Counted from the stretch's first letter, positions 43,683-53,303 are shown. The stretch: DNA of 64,000 nt from Urbifossiella sp046350095 (GCA_046350095.1 JAXMBA010000010.1:207898-271897); one strand, 5' to 3'. Notes: a model not told the origin generated them from the sequence alone. Translations and numbers: made by a program.

Positions 43683-45068
43683 ATGACCCAGCGCGCGTGG
43701 CGAGTCGGACGGTGGTCGGCGGTTTCACTCCTGCTCTTCGCGGGCGGCGCGTCGGCGACGTGGTACGCCGTCGCCCACGGCACCCCGACGCCACCCGACG
43801 TGCCCACGGCGAAGGTTGCGGGGTCGGTCGCCGTCGAAGTCGCGGTGCCGAAGGCCGGCGGCATCGACCGCGTGTGCGTCCAGCCGGGGTCGGTCGAGCC
43901 CTACGAGTCGGCCGAACTGTTCGCCAAGGTGTCGGGCTACCTCGCCGAGCAAGACGTCGTGGTCGACGGCAAGAAGGCGCACGTGGACATCGGCACCCGC
44001 GTGAAGGCCGGCGACATTCTCGCGCGGATCGCCGTGCCGGAGCACGAGAAGCAACTGGCGCAGGACGACGCCGAGGTGCTGCGGGCCGGGGTGAAAGTCG
44101 AACAGGCCGTGGCGGCCGTGAAGACGGCCGAGGCCGACGTGGGGGCCGCCGCGGCCGCCATCGCGCTGGCACAGGCCGACCAGGCGAGTAAGGCGTCGTA
44201 CCGGGCGTACCGCGAGAAGCAGCGCGACCGCATCCGTGGCCTGGCCGCCCGCGAGGCCATCGACGCCAAGCTGGCCGAGGAGCAGGAGGACCAGTTCCAG
44301 GCGGCCGTCGCCGCCGACCTGGCCGCCGCCGAGGCCGTGTCCGCGGCGCGGCAGAAGCACCTCGCCGCCGGCGCGCGCGTCGCCCAGGCGAGGGCCGACG
44401 TGAAGGGCGCCGAGGCCGACGTGGCGGTGGCGACGGCCCGGCGCGAGAAGACGCGGGTGTTGCTGAACTACGCCGTCATCCGCTCGCCGTACACGGGCGT
44501 CGTCACCCGCCGCAGCTTCCACGTCGGCGACTTCGTCCGCTCGGCCGACGCCGGTGGCGAGCGGGTGCCGCTGCTGTGCGTCGAGCGGACGAACGTGATG
44601 CGCGTCGTGGTGCAAGTCCCCGAGCGCGACGTGCCGTTCGTGGACGCCGGCGACGCGGCCGTGTTCGAGGCCGACGCCCTGGCGCGCCGCGACACGGTGG
44701 CGGTGGCCCGCGTCGCCGACGCCGAGGACCCGCACACGCGGATGATGCGCGTCGAGCTGGACGTGCCGAACCCCGACGGCAAGTTGCGCCGTGGCATGTT
44801 CGGCCGGGTAACGCTGACGCTTCAGGCCGGGACGGCGGCGGCGGTCCGCGTCCCGTCGGCGGCGCTGGTCGGGAAGGCCGGCGGCGGCCGCGGCACGGTC
44901 CGCGTGGTGCGCGACGACGTGGCCCAGATGGTCCCGGTCCGGTTCGGCGCGGACACGGGGGCCGAGGTGGAAGTTCTTAGCGGCCTGAGCCCCGCCGACC
45001 GGGTGATCGTCCGCGCCAGCGGCCCGGTCGAGAACGGCACCCGCGTGGCGGTTTCCGTGGCGCGGTGA
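43683..45068 (+). CDS. RND efflux periplasmic adaptor (membrane fusion protein)
   Basis: The 461-residue adaptor starts at ATG 43683 (GAGGA ribosome site 43671-43675) with an uncleaved-type or signal helix (SAVSLLLFAGGASATWYAV). Then come the barrel-sandwich half QPGSVEPYESAELFAKVSGYL, a long alpha hairpin (about residues 130-260, AQADQASKASYRAYREKQRDR and flanking heptads), the second half VIRSPYTGVVTRRSFHVGDFV, and the beta-barrel and membrane-proximal domains. It links the RND pump to a TolC channel. A 182-base gap with a long inverted repeat separates it from the pump gene. It is expected under the sigma-54 promoter at 43638. Confidence 0.92.
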   Translation: MTQRAWRVGRWSAVSLLLFAGGASATWYAVAHGTPTPPDVPTAKVAGSVAVEVAVPKAGGIDRVCVQPGSVEPYESAELFAKVSGYLAEQDVVVDGKKAHVDIGTRVKAGDILARIAVPEHEKQLAQDDAEVLRAGVKVEQAVAAVKTAEADVGAAAAAIALAQADQASKASYRAYREKQRDRIRGLAAREAIDAKLAEEQEDQFQAAVAADLAAAEAVSAARQKHLAAGARVAQARADVKGAEADVAVATARREKTRVLLNYAVIRSPYTGVVTRRSFHVGDFVRSADAGGERVPLLCVERTNVMRVVVQVPERDVPFVDAGDAAVFEADALARRDTVAVARVADAEDPHTRMMRVELDVPNPDGKLRRGMFGRVTLTLQAGTAAAVRVPSAALVGKAGGGRGTVRVVRDDVAQMVPVRFGADTGAEVEVLSGLSPADRVIVRASGPVENGTRVAVSVAR

Positions 45069-45069
45069 C

Positions 45070-45214
45070 GCCCGGCGAACGGCGCGACGTCAGTCTGCCG
45101 GTGGCGCCACCAACTACCCCCTGCCGTCCCGCGGTTGCGCTCGCGACCCGCGGGTGTACCCCGCGTGTGTTTGGAGGCGCCACCGGCGGACTGACGTCGC
45201 GCCGTTCGCCGGGC
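45070..45214. repeat. 39-bp inverted repeat with one mismatch between adaptor and pump genes
   Basis: The arm 45070-45108 (GCCCGGCGAACGGCGCGACG and onward) is the reverse complement of 45176-45214 except for one base, around a 67-base centre that itself contains a CCCGCGG/CCGCGGG stem. The 145 bases form one large fold-back. It starts one base after the adaptor stop. It looks like a non-autonomous palindromic element or an internal attenuator. Confidence 0.85.
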
Positions 45215-45249
45215 TCAGCCTCCCTTACCCCACCGCACCCCCGAGCGCC

Positions 45250-48200
45250 ATGCACGGCCTGATCCGCTTCTCGCTGAACAACCCGCGCGCGGTCACCGTC
45301 TTCACCCTCGCTGCGGTCCTCGGGGGGGCGGTGGCGCTGGGCGTCATCCCCGCCGACATCCTCCCCGTGTACCGCAGCCCGGCGGTGCAGGTGCTCACGT
45401 TCTACAACGGCATGGCCGCCACCAGCGTCGAGTCGGCCATCACCGCCCGGGTCGAGCGCGGCACCGGCCAGGCGCCCGGCAACGTCCGCCAGGAGTCGCG
45501 GTCGCTCCTCGGCGTCAGCGTCGTCCGCAACTTCTACACCGACGACACCGACCCGGCCGGCGTCCTCACGCAGGTCAACTCGCTCACCACCATCACCATC
45601 CCCACCCTGCCGCCGGGCACGCTCCCGCCCGTCGTCATGCCCTACGACCCGACCTCGTCCACCCCCGTCTGCCTCGTCGCCCTCGACAGCCAGACGCAGG
45701 ACGAGGCCACACTCTACGACGCCGGCCGCTATCAGGTGCGGACCATGATCATGGCGTCGCGCGGCGCCAACGCCCCGGTCGTGTACGGCGGCAAGGTCCG
45801 CACCGTGCTGGCGTACCTCGACCGCAGCAAGCTCCAGTCCCACGGCCTCGGCCCGGTGGACGTGATGCAGGCGCTCGACCGCTTCAACGTGTTCCTCCCG
45901 GCCGGCGACGCCAAGTTCGGCACCCTCAACTACGCCCTCGACTCGAACTCGATGTACGCCTCCATCGACCGCATGGGCGACGTGCCGATCCGCACCGACG
46001 CCGCCGGCCGCACGGTGTTCCTGAAGGAGGTCGCACTGCCGAAGGACGCCGCGGCCATCCAGCGCACCGTCGTCCGCGTCAGCGGCCGGCGGCAGGTGTA
46101 CATCCCCGTGTACCGCCAGACCGGGTCGAGCACGCTCGACGTGGTGGACAGCCTCCGGACCAACCTCCCCGACATCACGTCCCGTCTCACCACGCCGGAC
46201 ATCGACCTGAAGCTGGTGATGGACCAGTCGGTGTACGTCCGCGCCGCCATCACCAGCCTCGTGGAGGAAGGCGTGCTCGGGGCGGCGCTCTGTTCGCTGG
46301 TCATCCTCGTGTTCCTCGGCGAGTGGCGGATGACGCTCATCGCCGTGCTCACCATCCCGGTCGCGGTGCTGGCCACGATGGCCGGCCTGTACGGCACCGG
46401 GCAGACGGCCAATCTGATGACGCTCGCCGGGCTGGCGCTCGCGGTCGGGCCGCTGGTGGACGCGGCGATCGTGGTGCTGGAGAACACGCACCGCCACCTC
46501 GGCCTCGGCGCCACGGTCCGCGAGGCGGCGTACCTCGGGGCGAAGGAGGTGGGCCTGCCGTCGTTCACGGCGAGCCTCTGCACCCTGCTCGTGCTGCTGC
46601 CGCTGACGCTGATGCCGGGCCTCGGGCCGTTCCTGTTCCGCCCGCTGTTCCTGGCCGTGGCGTTCGCCATGCTCGTCGCGTTCGTGCTGTCGCAGACGTT
46701 CGTGCCGGCTCGCTGCGCGGCCTGGCTGAAGCCGCACGGCCACAAGCCGCACGAGACGCACGGCCCCGACCACGAGCACCGCAACGAGCACGAGAACGCC
46801 CCGGCGAAGAGCATCCTCGGCGAGCTGTTCGAGCGGTGGGAGTCAGTGCTGAACGCCGCCATCCGCGGCTACACGCGCCTGCTCGACGTGGCGCTCCGCG
46901 TCCGACCGCTGGTCGTGTTCGGCGCCTTCGCGCTGCTGGCCGTCGTGGTCGTCGTCCTGGGACCGCGGCTGCGGCGCGACTTCTTCCCGGAGGTGGACGC
47001 GGGCTCGTTCGAGCTGACCGTCCGCGCCGCGTCCGGCACCCGCATCGAGGAGACGGAGCGCCGCGTCGGCGAGGTCGAGGCGTTCATCAAGGACAAGGCC
47101 GGCGCCGACCTGGAGCTGGTGATCAGCGAGATCGGCCTGACGGCGGACTGGTCGGCGGCGTACACCCCGAACGCCGGCCCGATGGACGCCGTGCTGAAGG
47201 TGCAGTTGAAGGGGCACCGCGCGAAGTCGGCGCAGGAGCACGTCCACGAGCTGCGGCAGGGGTTCGCCGCCGACCCGCGGTTCGAGGGGCTGGAGTTCTC
47301 GTTCGACACCGGCGGCATGGTGCGCGCGGCGATGAACGAGGGCGCGTCCACGCCGCTGAACGTCCGCATCACCGGCAAGAACCTGAAGAAGGCGCGGGCC
47401 GTGGCCGAGCGCATCCTCGCCGGCGTGCGCGGCGTGGACGGCGTCGTGGACGCGCGGATCGGGCAGCGGCTCGACTACCCGCAGTACGTGCTGGACATCG
47501 ACCAGGCGAAGGCGTCGGCGCTCGGGCTGACGCAGGTGGACGTGATGCAGAACGTGGTCGCGGCGTTCAGCTCGAGCGTGCAGTTCAACAAGAAGAACTT
47601 CTGGATCGACCCGAAGAACTCGAACCAGTACTACGTCGGCGTGCAGTACCCCGAGGAGGACATGGGCTCGGCCGACGCCCTGCTCGACGTGCCGATCACC
47701 GGCCCGGGGCAGAAGACGCCGATCCCGCTGCGGAACGTCGCCACGCTGTCGCGCGACGCGGTCCCGGCGGAGGTGAGCCACACGAATTTGCAGGCCCAGA
47801 TGGACGTGACGATGGGCGTGTACGGCCGCGACCTGGGGCACGTCGCCGCGGACGTGAGTCGGGTGGTGGCGCAGTTCGGGCAGGAGCGGCCCGACGGCGG
47901 GTGGACGCCGTTCGAGCCCGACGGCGAACCCGGCCGGCCGATGGAGGGCTCGCGCATCGTGCTGGCGGGCGAGTACCAGAAGATGCTGGACACGTTCCGC
48001 TTCCAGGCGCTGGGCATGCTCGGCGCCGTGCTGCTGATCTACTTCCTGATGGTGGCGCTGTTCCGCTCCTACGCCACGCCACTGGTCGTGCTGTCGGCGG
48101 TGCCGATCGGCGGCGTCGGCGTGGTGCTGGTGCTGTTCGCCACGGGGACGGCGCTGAACGTGCAGTCGCTGCTGGGCGTGATCTTCATGGTGGGCATCGT

Positions 48201-48519
48201 GGTGTCGAACACGGTGCTGCTGATCGACTTCGCGGAGAACGTGCGCAAGACGGACCGCATCGACCCGACGGAGGCGATCCGCCGCGCGGCGGCGGTGCGG
48301 GTGCGGCCGGTGGTGATGACGGCGCTGGCGACGTTCTTCGCGCTGATCCCGATGGCGCTGGGGCTGGCGCGCGGCAGCGAGGCGAACGTGCCGCTGGGCC
48401 GCGCGGTGCTGGGCGGGCTGGTGGCGGGGCTGGTGACGACGCTGCTCGTGGTGCCGTGCGTGTACTCGCTGCTGGTGGCGAACAAGTTCGAGGCGGAGCC
48501 GGAGCCGCTGCCGGGGTGA
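45250..48519 (+). CDS. RND-family efflux permease
   Basis: The 1089-residue inner-membrane transporter exports substrates by proton antiport. It begins MHGLIRFSLNNPRAVTVFTL and shows two repeats of six helices with large periplasmic loops. The fourth helix reads AVGPLVDAAIVVLEN with a single Asp404 followed by Ala, as in the CusA/CzcA heavy-metal branch; AcrB has two Asp. The tenth-helix region reads VGIVVSNTVLLIDFAEN, without the AcrB Lys. Residues of about 494-519 are a His-rich cytoplasmic loop (HGHKPHETHGPDHEHRNEH), which may bind metal. The frame is open upstream through the inverted repeat, but ATG 45250 starts the canonical N-terminus. Its stop is four bases from the convergent TolC gene. 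Confidence 0.93.
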   Translation: MHGLIRFSLNNPRAVTVFTLAAVLGGAVALGVIPADILPVYRSPAVQVLTFYNGMAATSVESAITARVERGTGQAPGNVRQESRSLLGVSVVRNFYTDDTDPAGVLTQVNSLTTITIPTLPPGTLPPVVMPYDPTSSTPVCLVALDSQTQDEATLYDAGRYQVRTMIMASRGANAPVVYGGKVRTVLAYLDRSKLQSHGLGPVDVMQALDRFNVFLPAGDAKFGTLNYALDSNSMYASIDRMGDVPIRTDAAGRTVFLKEVALPKDAAAIQRTVVRVSGRRQVYIPVYRQTGSSTLDVVDSLRTNLPDITSRLTTPDIDLKLVMDQSVYVRAAITSLVEEGVLGAALCSLVILVFLGEWRMTLIAVLTIPVAVLATMAGLYGTGQTANLMTLAGLALAVGPLVDAAIVVLENTHRHLGLGATVREAAYLGAKEVGLPSFTASLCTLLVLLPLTLMPGLGPFLFRPLFLAVAFAMLVAFVLSQTFVPARCAAWLKPHGHKPHETHGPDHEHRNEHENAPAKSILGELFERWESVLNAAIRGYTRLLDVALRVRPLVVFGAFALLAVVVVVLGPRLRRDFFPEVDAGSFELTVRAASGTRIEETERRVGEVEAFIKDKAGADLELVISEIGLTADWSAAYTPNAGPMDAVLKVQLKGHRAKSAQEHVHELRQGFAADPRFEGLEFSFDTGGMVRAAMNEGASTPLNVRITGKNLKKARAVAERILAGVRGVDGVVDARIGQRLDYPQYVLDIDQAKASALGLTQVDVMQNVVAAFSSSVQFNKKNFWIDPKNSNQYYVGVQYPEEDMGSADALLDVPITGPGQKTPIPLRNVATLSRDAVPAEVSHTNLQAQMDVTMGVYGRDLGHVAADVSRVVAQFGQERPDGGWTPFEPDGEPGRPMEGSRIVLAGEYQKMLDTFRFQALGMLGAVLLIYFLMVALFRSYATPLVVLSAVPIGGVGVVLVLFATGTALNVQSLLGVIFMVGIVVSNTVLLIDFAENVRKTDRIDPTEAIRRAAAVRVRPVVMTALATFFALIPMALGLARGSEANVPLGRAVLGGLVAGLVTTLLVVPCVYSLLVANKFEAEPEPLPG

Positions 48520-48523
48520 GAGG

Positions 48524-49993
48524 TTATCGCGCCGGCGCCGCCCACCCGGTGCCGCAGCCGGCGCCGGTCGCGGCGTAGAGGCGGAACTGCGCCACGTCGT
48601 AGGCCACGACCGCCCTCACCAGCTCCTGCCTGGCGTCGAGCAACTGGCGGAAGCTGTCGAGGGTCTCGATCGGCAGGCCCTGGCCCTGCCGGATGCGGTC
48701 GGCGTCCAGGCGGAAGCCCTCCTCGGCGGCGCCGAGCGCGTCGCGGGCCACCGACACCTGCCGCGCCGCCGCCCGGCTCGCCGCCAGCGCCTCGGCCACC
48801 TCGCGGCGCACCTGATTCCGCGTGGCGTCGAGCGCGGCGAGTGCGGCCCCGGTCGCCGCGTCGGCGCCGCGCACCCGGGCGCGGTTGCCGAGGCCGAGGT
48901 TCTGGACGTTCCACGCCGCGAGCACGTCGAAGTCGGTGCGGCCGCCGAACTGCCCGAAGTCCGACGGCGTCTGCGGGCCCCCGCCGCCGAACGCGCCCGA
49001 GCTGAACCCGACGGACACGGTCGGCACCCACGGCCGCACCCGCTCGGCGCGGCCGCGCGTGCGCGCCTCCAGGAGCATCGCCGACCGCGCCACCAACTCC
49101 GGCCGCGCCGCCAGCGCCAGGGCCTCCAGCGACTCCAGGTCGTCGCCGGGGACGAGTTCCAGCAGCGCGACCTCGCCGCCGGGCGTGCGCAGGCCGAGCG
49201 CCGGGTCGAGGTTCAGGAGGCGCGCCAGCCGCGCCGCGGCGACGGCCAGGTCTTCCTGCGCGCGGTAGACGTCGCGGCGGACGAGGTCGGCGTTCGCCGC
49301 GACGCGGTCGGCGTCGGCCTTCCGCCCCTGGCCGGCGCGGGCGAACTCGGCGGTCCGCCGCGCCACCTCGCCGACCTCCTCCTCGCCGCACTTCAGCACC
49401 GCGAGCCGCGCCTCGGCGCCGGCCAGTTCCAGGTAGGCGGTCGCCACGTCGAGCAGCACGCCGTTCTGCGTCGCGGCCGCGTCGCCGCTCCGGGCCGTGA
49501 CGCGCTGCACGGCCGCGAGGCGGGCGTACACGGCGTCGCCGAGCTGGGCGAACAGCCACACGCCCGGGGTCGCCGGCGGCCCGGTGCCGATGGCACGCGC
49601 GCCGGCGCCGACGTACAGGCTCTGCAGGTCCGTGTCGCGGATCGAGCCCGGCGACGGCTGCAGCGCCCCGCGGTGGATGCGGACGTTCGCCCCGGCGCTG
49701 AGGTGCGGCAGCAGCAGCACGCTGGCGCCGAGCTGCTCGGCCTGCGCCTCGCGGACCTGCTCGCGCGCCAGGTTGATCGCCGGGTTCTCGACGCCCGCCA
49801 GTTGCAGCGCCACCGTCAGGTCGAGGACGTTCCCCGCAGGTTCAGCCGCGACGACGGCGGCCGCGGGAACGACGGCCGAGACCACCTCTCGCGCCGCAGG
49901 CGGCGACGGCGGCGCGGCGGCCGGCGGCGCGACGGTGTGGCACCCGGCCGCCAGCAGCGCGGCGCCGGCGGCGCGTCGGAACACGAACCGCAT
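48524..49993 (-). CDS. TolC-family outer-membrane efflux lipoprotein (copy 2)
   Basis: The 489-residue protein has a lipoprotein signal (LLAAGCHTVAP with the lipobox Cys18) and a Pro/Ala linker. Two outer-membrane-efflux-protein repeats of long amphipathic helices follow (VALQLAGVENPAINLAREQVREA, ARLARLLNLDPALGL). It shares unusual segments with the adjacent paralogue: IHRGALQPSPGSI and ARAGQGRKADADRVAA. Its ATG overlaps the stop of the upstream TolC gene in a TAATG junction, indicating translational coupling. It converges with the RND pump, so it is not in the pump transcript although it probably serves it. Confidence 0.9.
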   Translation of the reverse strand: MRFVFRRAAGAALLAAGCHTVAPPAAAPPSPPAAREVVSAVVPAAAVVAAEPAGNVLDLTVALQLAGVENPAINLAREQVREAQAEQLGASVLLLPHLSAGANVRIHRGALQPSPGSIRDTDLQSLYVGAGARAIGTGPPATPGVWLFAQLGDAVYARLAAVQRVTARSGDAAATQNGVLLDVATAYLELAGAEARLAVLKCGEEEVGEVARRTAEFARAGQGRKADADRVAANADLVRRDVYRAQEDLAVAAARLARLLNLDPALGLRTPGGEVALLELVPGDDLESLEALALAARPELVARSAMLLEARTRGRAERVRPWVPTVSVGFSSGAFGGGGPQTPSDFGQFGGRTDFDVLAAWNVQNLGLGNRARVRGADAATGAALAALDATRNQVRREVAEALAASRAAARQVSVARDALGAAEEGFRLDADRIRQGQGLPIETLDSFRQLLDARQELVRAVVAYDVAQFRLYAATGAGCGTGWAAPAR

Positions 49994-51573
49994 TACGGGC
50001 GCCCCGGGAGTGGAATCGGGCGCGGGATCGGCAGCACGCGCGGCCCCGGCGGCACGTCGATCACGGCGGGCGGGATCGGCCGCGCCAGCACGTCCGCGGG
50101 CGGGTTGCCGAGCGCCACCCAGAGCTGGAACTGGGCGCGGTTGTAGTCCACGACGGCGTCGAGGTAGTCGAACCGCGACCGGGCCAGGAGGCGGAGGCTG
50201 TCCATGACCTCCAGCGGCAGCCCCTGCCCGCCCTTGATGCGCGTCAGGTCGGCCGCGTAGGCGTCGCCGCTCGACCGCACTGCCTGTTCGGCGGCGTCGA
50301 TCTGTTTGGCGCGGGCGGCGACGCGGGCGTGCGCCTCGGCCACCTCGGCGCGGACGCGGTTCATCGCGTCGAGCTCGCGCAGCCGCGCCTGGTTAGCCCG
50401 GCTGTCGGCGGCGCGGGCGATCGCCACGTTGCCGACGCCGAGGTTGCGGACCGTCCACAGCACGGCGGCGTCGAAGTCGGTGCGGCCGTCGAGGCTGCTG
50501 AACCGCGGCCCGACGACGCGCCGGCCGTCGCCGGTGAGGACGCCCGGCGGGTTGCTGACGAGGTCGCTGCCGCCGCCGAACCCGCCGGCGCTGAAGCCGA
50601 GGATCACCGTCGGCGAGAACGGCAGCACCTTCGCCAGCGACAGCTCGTACAGCGTCTGCTGCACCTCCGACCGCCGCGCCGCGAGTTCGGGGCGCTGCAG
50701 CAGTGCGACCGCGAGCAACTCCGGCAGCGGCATCGCGTCGGGCACGACCGGCGCCGGCACCGCCCAGCCCTCGGCGGGGCGCAGGCGAACCGCCGGGTCG
50801 AGGTTCAGCAGCTGCGCCAGCCGGGCCGCGTCGGCGAGGGCGTCGCCTTCGGCCTGGGCCTGCTCGGCGTCGCGGCGGCGCACCTCGACGGCGGCGCGGT
50901 CGGCGTCGGCCTTCCGCCCTTGGCCGGCCTTCGCGTACTCGTCGGTCAGCCGCGCGACCTCACTCGCCTCGGCGCGGTTGCGCACGGCGACCGCGACGCG
51001 GGCGTCGCCGCGGACGAGGTCGAGGTGCGCGAGGCAGACGCGCAGCAGCACGTCGTTGCGAACGGCGTCGGCCACCGCGTTGGCGGTCACGACGCGCTGC
51101 CGGGCCGCGAGCCAGCCGAACCACGCCTCGCCGACGTTCAGGTTGTAATTCAGCCCGGGCACGGTCACCGTCCCGGAGCCGATCGCGCCCGCGCCGAGCC
51201 CGACGTACAAGGCGTCGCGGTGGACGTTGAGGATGCTGCCGTTCGACTGCTGGACGGGGCCGCGGTGGAGGTTGAAGTTCGTGCCGCCGTTGAGGTTCGG
51301 CAGCACCTGCACGGCCGCGAATTGCCGCAGCGCGGCCGCCTCGGTAACACGCTGCCGCGCGAGGAGGAGCTCGGGGTTCTCCACGCCGGCCAGCTTCAGC
51401 GCCGTGCCGAGGTCGATCGGGCTGTCGGCCGGGGCGGCGACGGGGACGACGGGCGTCGCGGGCACTGGCGGTCGGGGCGGCGGGGCCGGCGGCTGGGCGA
51501 CCGCACCCGCGCCGATCCCGGCGGCGAAGAGTCCGGCGACCCAGCGGGGGAGGATCGGAATGCAGAACGGCAC
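49993..51573 (-). CDS. TolC-family outer-membrane efflux protein (copy 1)
   Basis: The protein is about 526 residues from GTG 51573, which has GGAG seven bases upstream; in-frame codons to 51654 add a Cys/Arg-rich stretch before the signal and are less likely. The signal peptide (WVAGLFAAGIGAGAVAQ) is followed by a Pro-rich linker and two OEP repeats: LKLAGVENPELLLARQRV, then AKAGQGRKADADRAAVEV, and later VRAEVAEAHARVAARAKQ. LHRGPVQQSNGSI parallels the downstream paralogue. It lacks an obvious lipobox, unlike copy 2. It would dock with the adaptor and RND pump encoded on the opposite strand. Confidence 0.9.
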   Translation of the reverse strand: MPFCIPILPRWVAGLFAAGIGAGAVAQPPAPPPRPPVPATPVVPVAAPADSPIDLGTALKLAGVENPELLLARQRVTEAAALRQFAAVQVLPNLNGGTNFNLHRGPVQQSNGSILNVHRDALYVGLGAGAIGSGTVTVPGLNYNLNVGEAWFGWLAARQRVVTANAVADAVRNDVLLRVCLAHLDLVRGDARVAVAVRNRAEASEVARLTDEYAKAGQGRKADADRAAVEVRRRDAEQAQAEGDALADAARLAQLLNLDPAVRLRPAEGWAVPAPVVPDAMPLPELLAVALLQRPELAARRSEVQQTLYELSLAKVLPFSPTVILGFSAGGFGGGSDLVSNPPGVLTGDGRRVVGPRFSSLDGRTDFDAAVLWTVRNLGVGNVAIARAADSRANQARLRELDAMNRVRAEVAEAHARVAARAKQIDAAEQAVRSSGDAYAADLTRIKGGQGLPLEVMDSLRLLARSRFDYLDAVVDYNRAQFQLWVALGNPPADVLARPIPPAVIDVPPGPRVLPIPRPIPLPGRP

Positions 51574-51981
51574 GGGCTCTCCAGGGGCAGGCGCGGACCG
51601 GGACGCAAGTCTTGTCCGCTGGCACGAGAAGTCGGCACGCCCCGCAAGAATCATCGGCCGTTCGGCGAGGGGGGATCAACCGATCCGGCATACTCGGTAA
51701 GTTGGGAATTTTGCCCCGTCGTCGGGATAACTTCCCGTCCTCGAACGGGAGCGACCCGATACTGCCGGTGTGGTGGACGACGAACTGTCTGAAGGCTTAT
51801 CAACGGCAACAATGTTCCGGCACAGGCCGGGTTCAGACTGCACCCAGCAGAGGAACACCAGGGCCAAAGAGGCGGCCGGGTAACCCCTTGCGCGAAGGGT
51901 GGATTTCTCTCCTGCTCCCCCTGAGCCTGCCCCGTTCGGCTGCGGGGGACGCCGAGTTCTGTAACGGACCTTGCCGCCCGC
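51574..51981. other. Intergenic region between TolC copy 1 and an esterase
   Basis: This 408-base stretch contains two minor hairpins (TCCCGT/ACGGGA near 51737-51754, CCCTT/AAGGG near 51885-51899) and short frames without convincing coding character. The promoter of the minus-strand TolC pair should lie in its left part. No RNA gene was recognised. Confidence 0.45.
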
Positions 51982-53217
51982 CTAATCCGCACGGGTGATG
52001 CGAAGAGTGGCCGGCTCCGCCGTGATCCGCAGCCGGGGAACGGTGACGCACCCGGTCGCGTCGGCCGTCGCCTCGCCGGCGGCCGTGCCGAACGTCCAGC
52101 GCACGGCCGCGCCCGGCGCGACGCGGAACCGCTGGAGCCGGCGCAGGGTGACATCCGCGGTCGCTTCCGTGGGTACGGCGAAGGTGGTCTTCAGGTCCGC
52201 CGCCTTGAGCAGGAACAGTTGCGTTTCGACCGCGGCCGGCGTGTCGCTCCCGGCCTTCCAGCGGAAGAACGCGTTGATCTGGCCCGCCTTCTTCTCGCCG
52301 AGCCGGTCCGGCCACGGCAGCGCGTCGTTGGTCGAGGCGTTGGTGAAGGCCGGGTACGCCTCGTTCTTCCGCACGGCGAGCCAGTCGAAGGAGTCCACCA
52401 GGTCGTTCGCTTTGAGAATCTGCGCCAGGTTGTTCGCGTGGCCGAACGGCCCCCAGTACTGGATCAGCGCGTACTTCCGCTCGTTCATCGCCCGGGCGAA
52501 GCCGTCGTGCCCCTTCGCCCAGCCGTCGTTCGGCGCCGAGTAGTCGATCACGACCGGCGGGTCGGGGAAGGTCACGCCGGCGGGCACCGCGCGCGGGGGG
52601 AGGGACATCCGGGCGGAGACGTGCTCGACGCCGGCGGGGACGTTCGCCTTCACCGCCGCGAACACGTCCCCGTGCCGCACGCCGATGCCGAGGGCGCCGC
52701 TCCCCCCCATCGAGTTGCCGCACAGGTAGACGCGGTTCTCGTCGAGCTTGTACTCCTTGACGGCCCAGCGCACGGCGTCGAGGACGCGCTTCTCGGTCGG
52801 GCCCACCTCGGGCCCCTTGTGCTTCTCGATGCCCCACCACCAGTCGCCCTTGTTCGCCCGGCAGTCGAGGTACAGGGCGAAGAAGTCGGGCGGCGAGCGG
52901 TAGATGTCGTGGTTGCCGACGGTGCTGGTGCAGGCGAGGCACGAGTGGACGTCGTGCCCGGCGGAGTGGAGGACGACGTACAGCGGCGCGTTCGGCTTCG
53001 CGTCCTTCGGGTGGAGGACGAGGACCGTGTCGCGCTGCGGCTTCTCGTAGCCCCACGCCGGCCGGACGCCGTGCTGGAACGTCTCCACCTTCCGCCCGGT
53101 GAACTCCCCGTCCTTCGTCTTCGTCGGCGGCCAGCTCGGCTCCTGCGCGGGGGCGGTCGCGGCCGCGAGGAGCAGCCCCCCGGCGAGCAGCGGGCCGAGG
53201 AGGAATCGGGGGGGCAT
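51982..53217 (-). CDS. Secreted alpha/beta hydrolase, PHB-depolymerase / feruloyl-esterase-like
   Basis: The 411-residue protein has a signal peptide (FLLGPLLAGGLLLAAATAPAQ). Its hydrolase core has LYVVLHSAGHDVHS at the oxyanion strand, the nucleophile elbow YLCGNSMGGSGALG with Ser169, an acidic region in FPDPPVVIDYSAPNDGW, and a candidate catalytic His in YWGPFGHANN. The C-terminal 110 residues are a beta-rich domain (TTFAVPTEATADVTL) probably involved in binding. It likely hydrolyses an ester in a polymer, but the substrate is unknown. It stands alone and is divergent from the BNR-repeat gene with 86 bases between starts. Confidence 0.8.
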   Translation of the reverse strand: MPPRFLLGPLLAGGLLLAAATAPAQEPSWPPTKTKDGEFTGRKVETFQHGVRPAWGYEKPQRDTVLVLHPKDAKPNAPLYVVLHSAGHDVHSCLACTSTVGNHDIYRSPPDFFALYLDCRANKGDWWWGIEKHKGPEVGPTEKRVLDAVRWAVKEYKLDENRVYLCGNSMGGSGALGIGVRHGDVFAAVKANVPAGVEHVSARMSLPPRAVPAGVTFPDPPVVIDYSAPNDGWAKGHDGFARAMNERKYALIQYWGPFGHANNLAQILKANDLVDSFDWLAVRKNEAYPAFTNASTNDALPWPDRLGEKKAGQINAFFRWKAGSDTPAAVETQLFLLKAADLKTTFAVPTEATADVTLRRLQRFRVAPGAAVRWTFGTAAGEATADATGCVTVPRLRITAEPATLRITRAD

Positions 53218-53303
53218 GTGGCAACTCCGAGGGGCGGGGTGGTATGCTACGCCGCCCGCGCCGGCGCGGGCGGTAAAGTGACTTTGCCACCGGAGGAAGC
53301 GTC

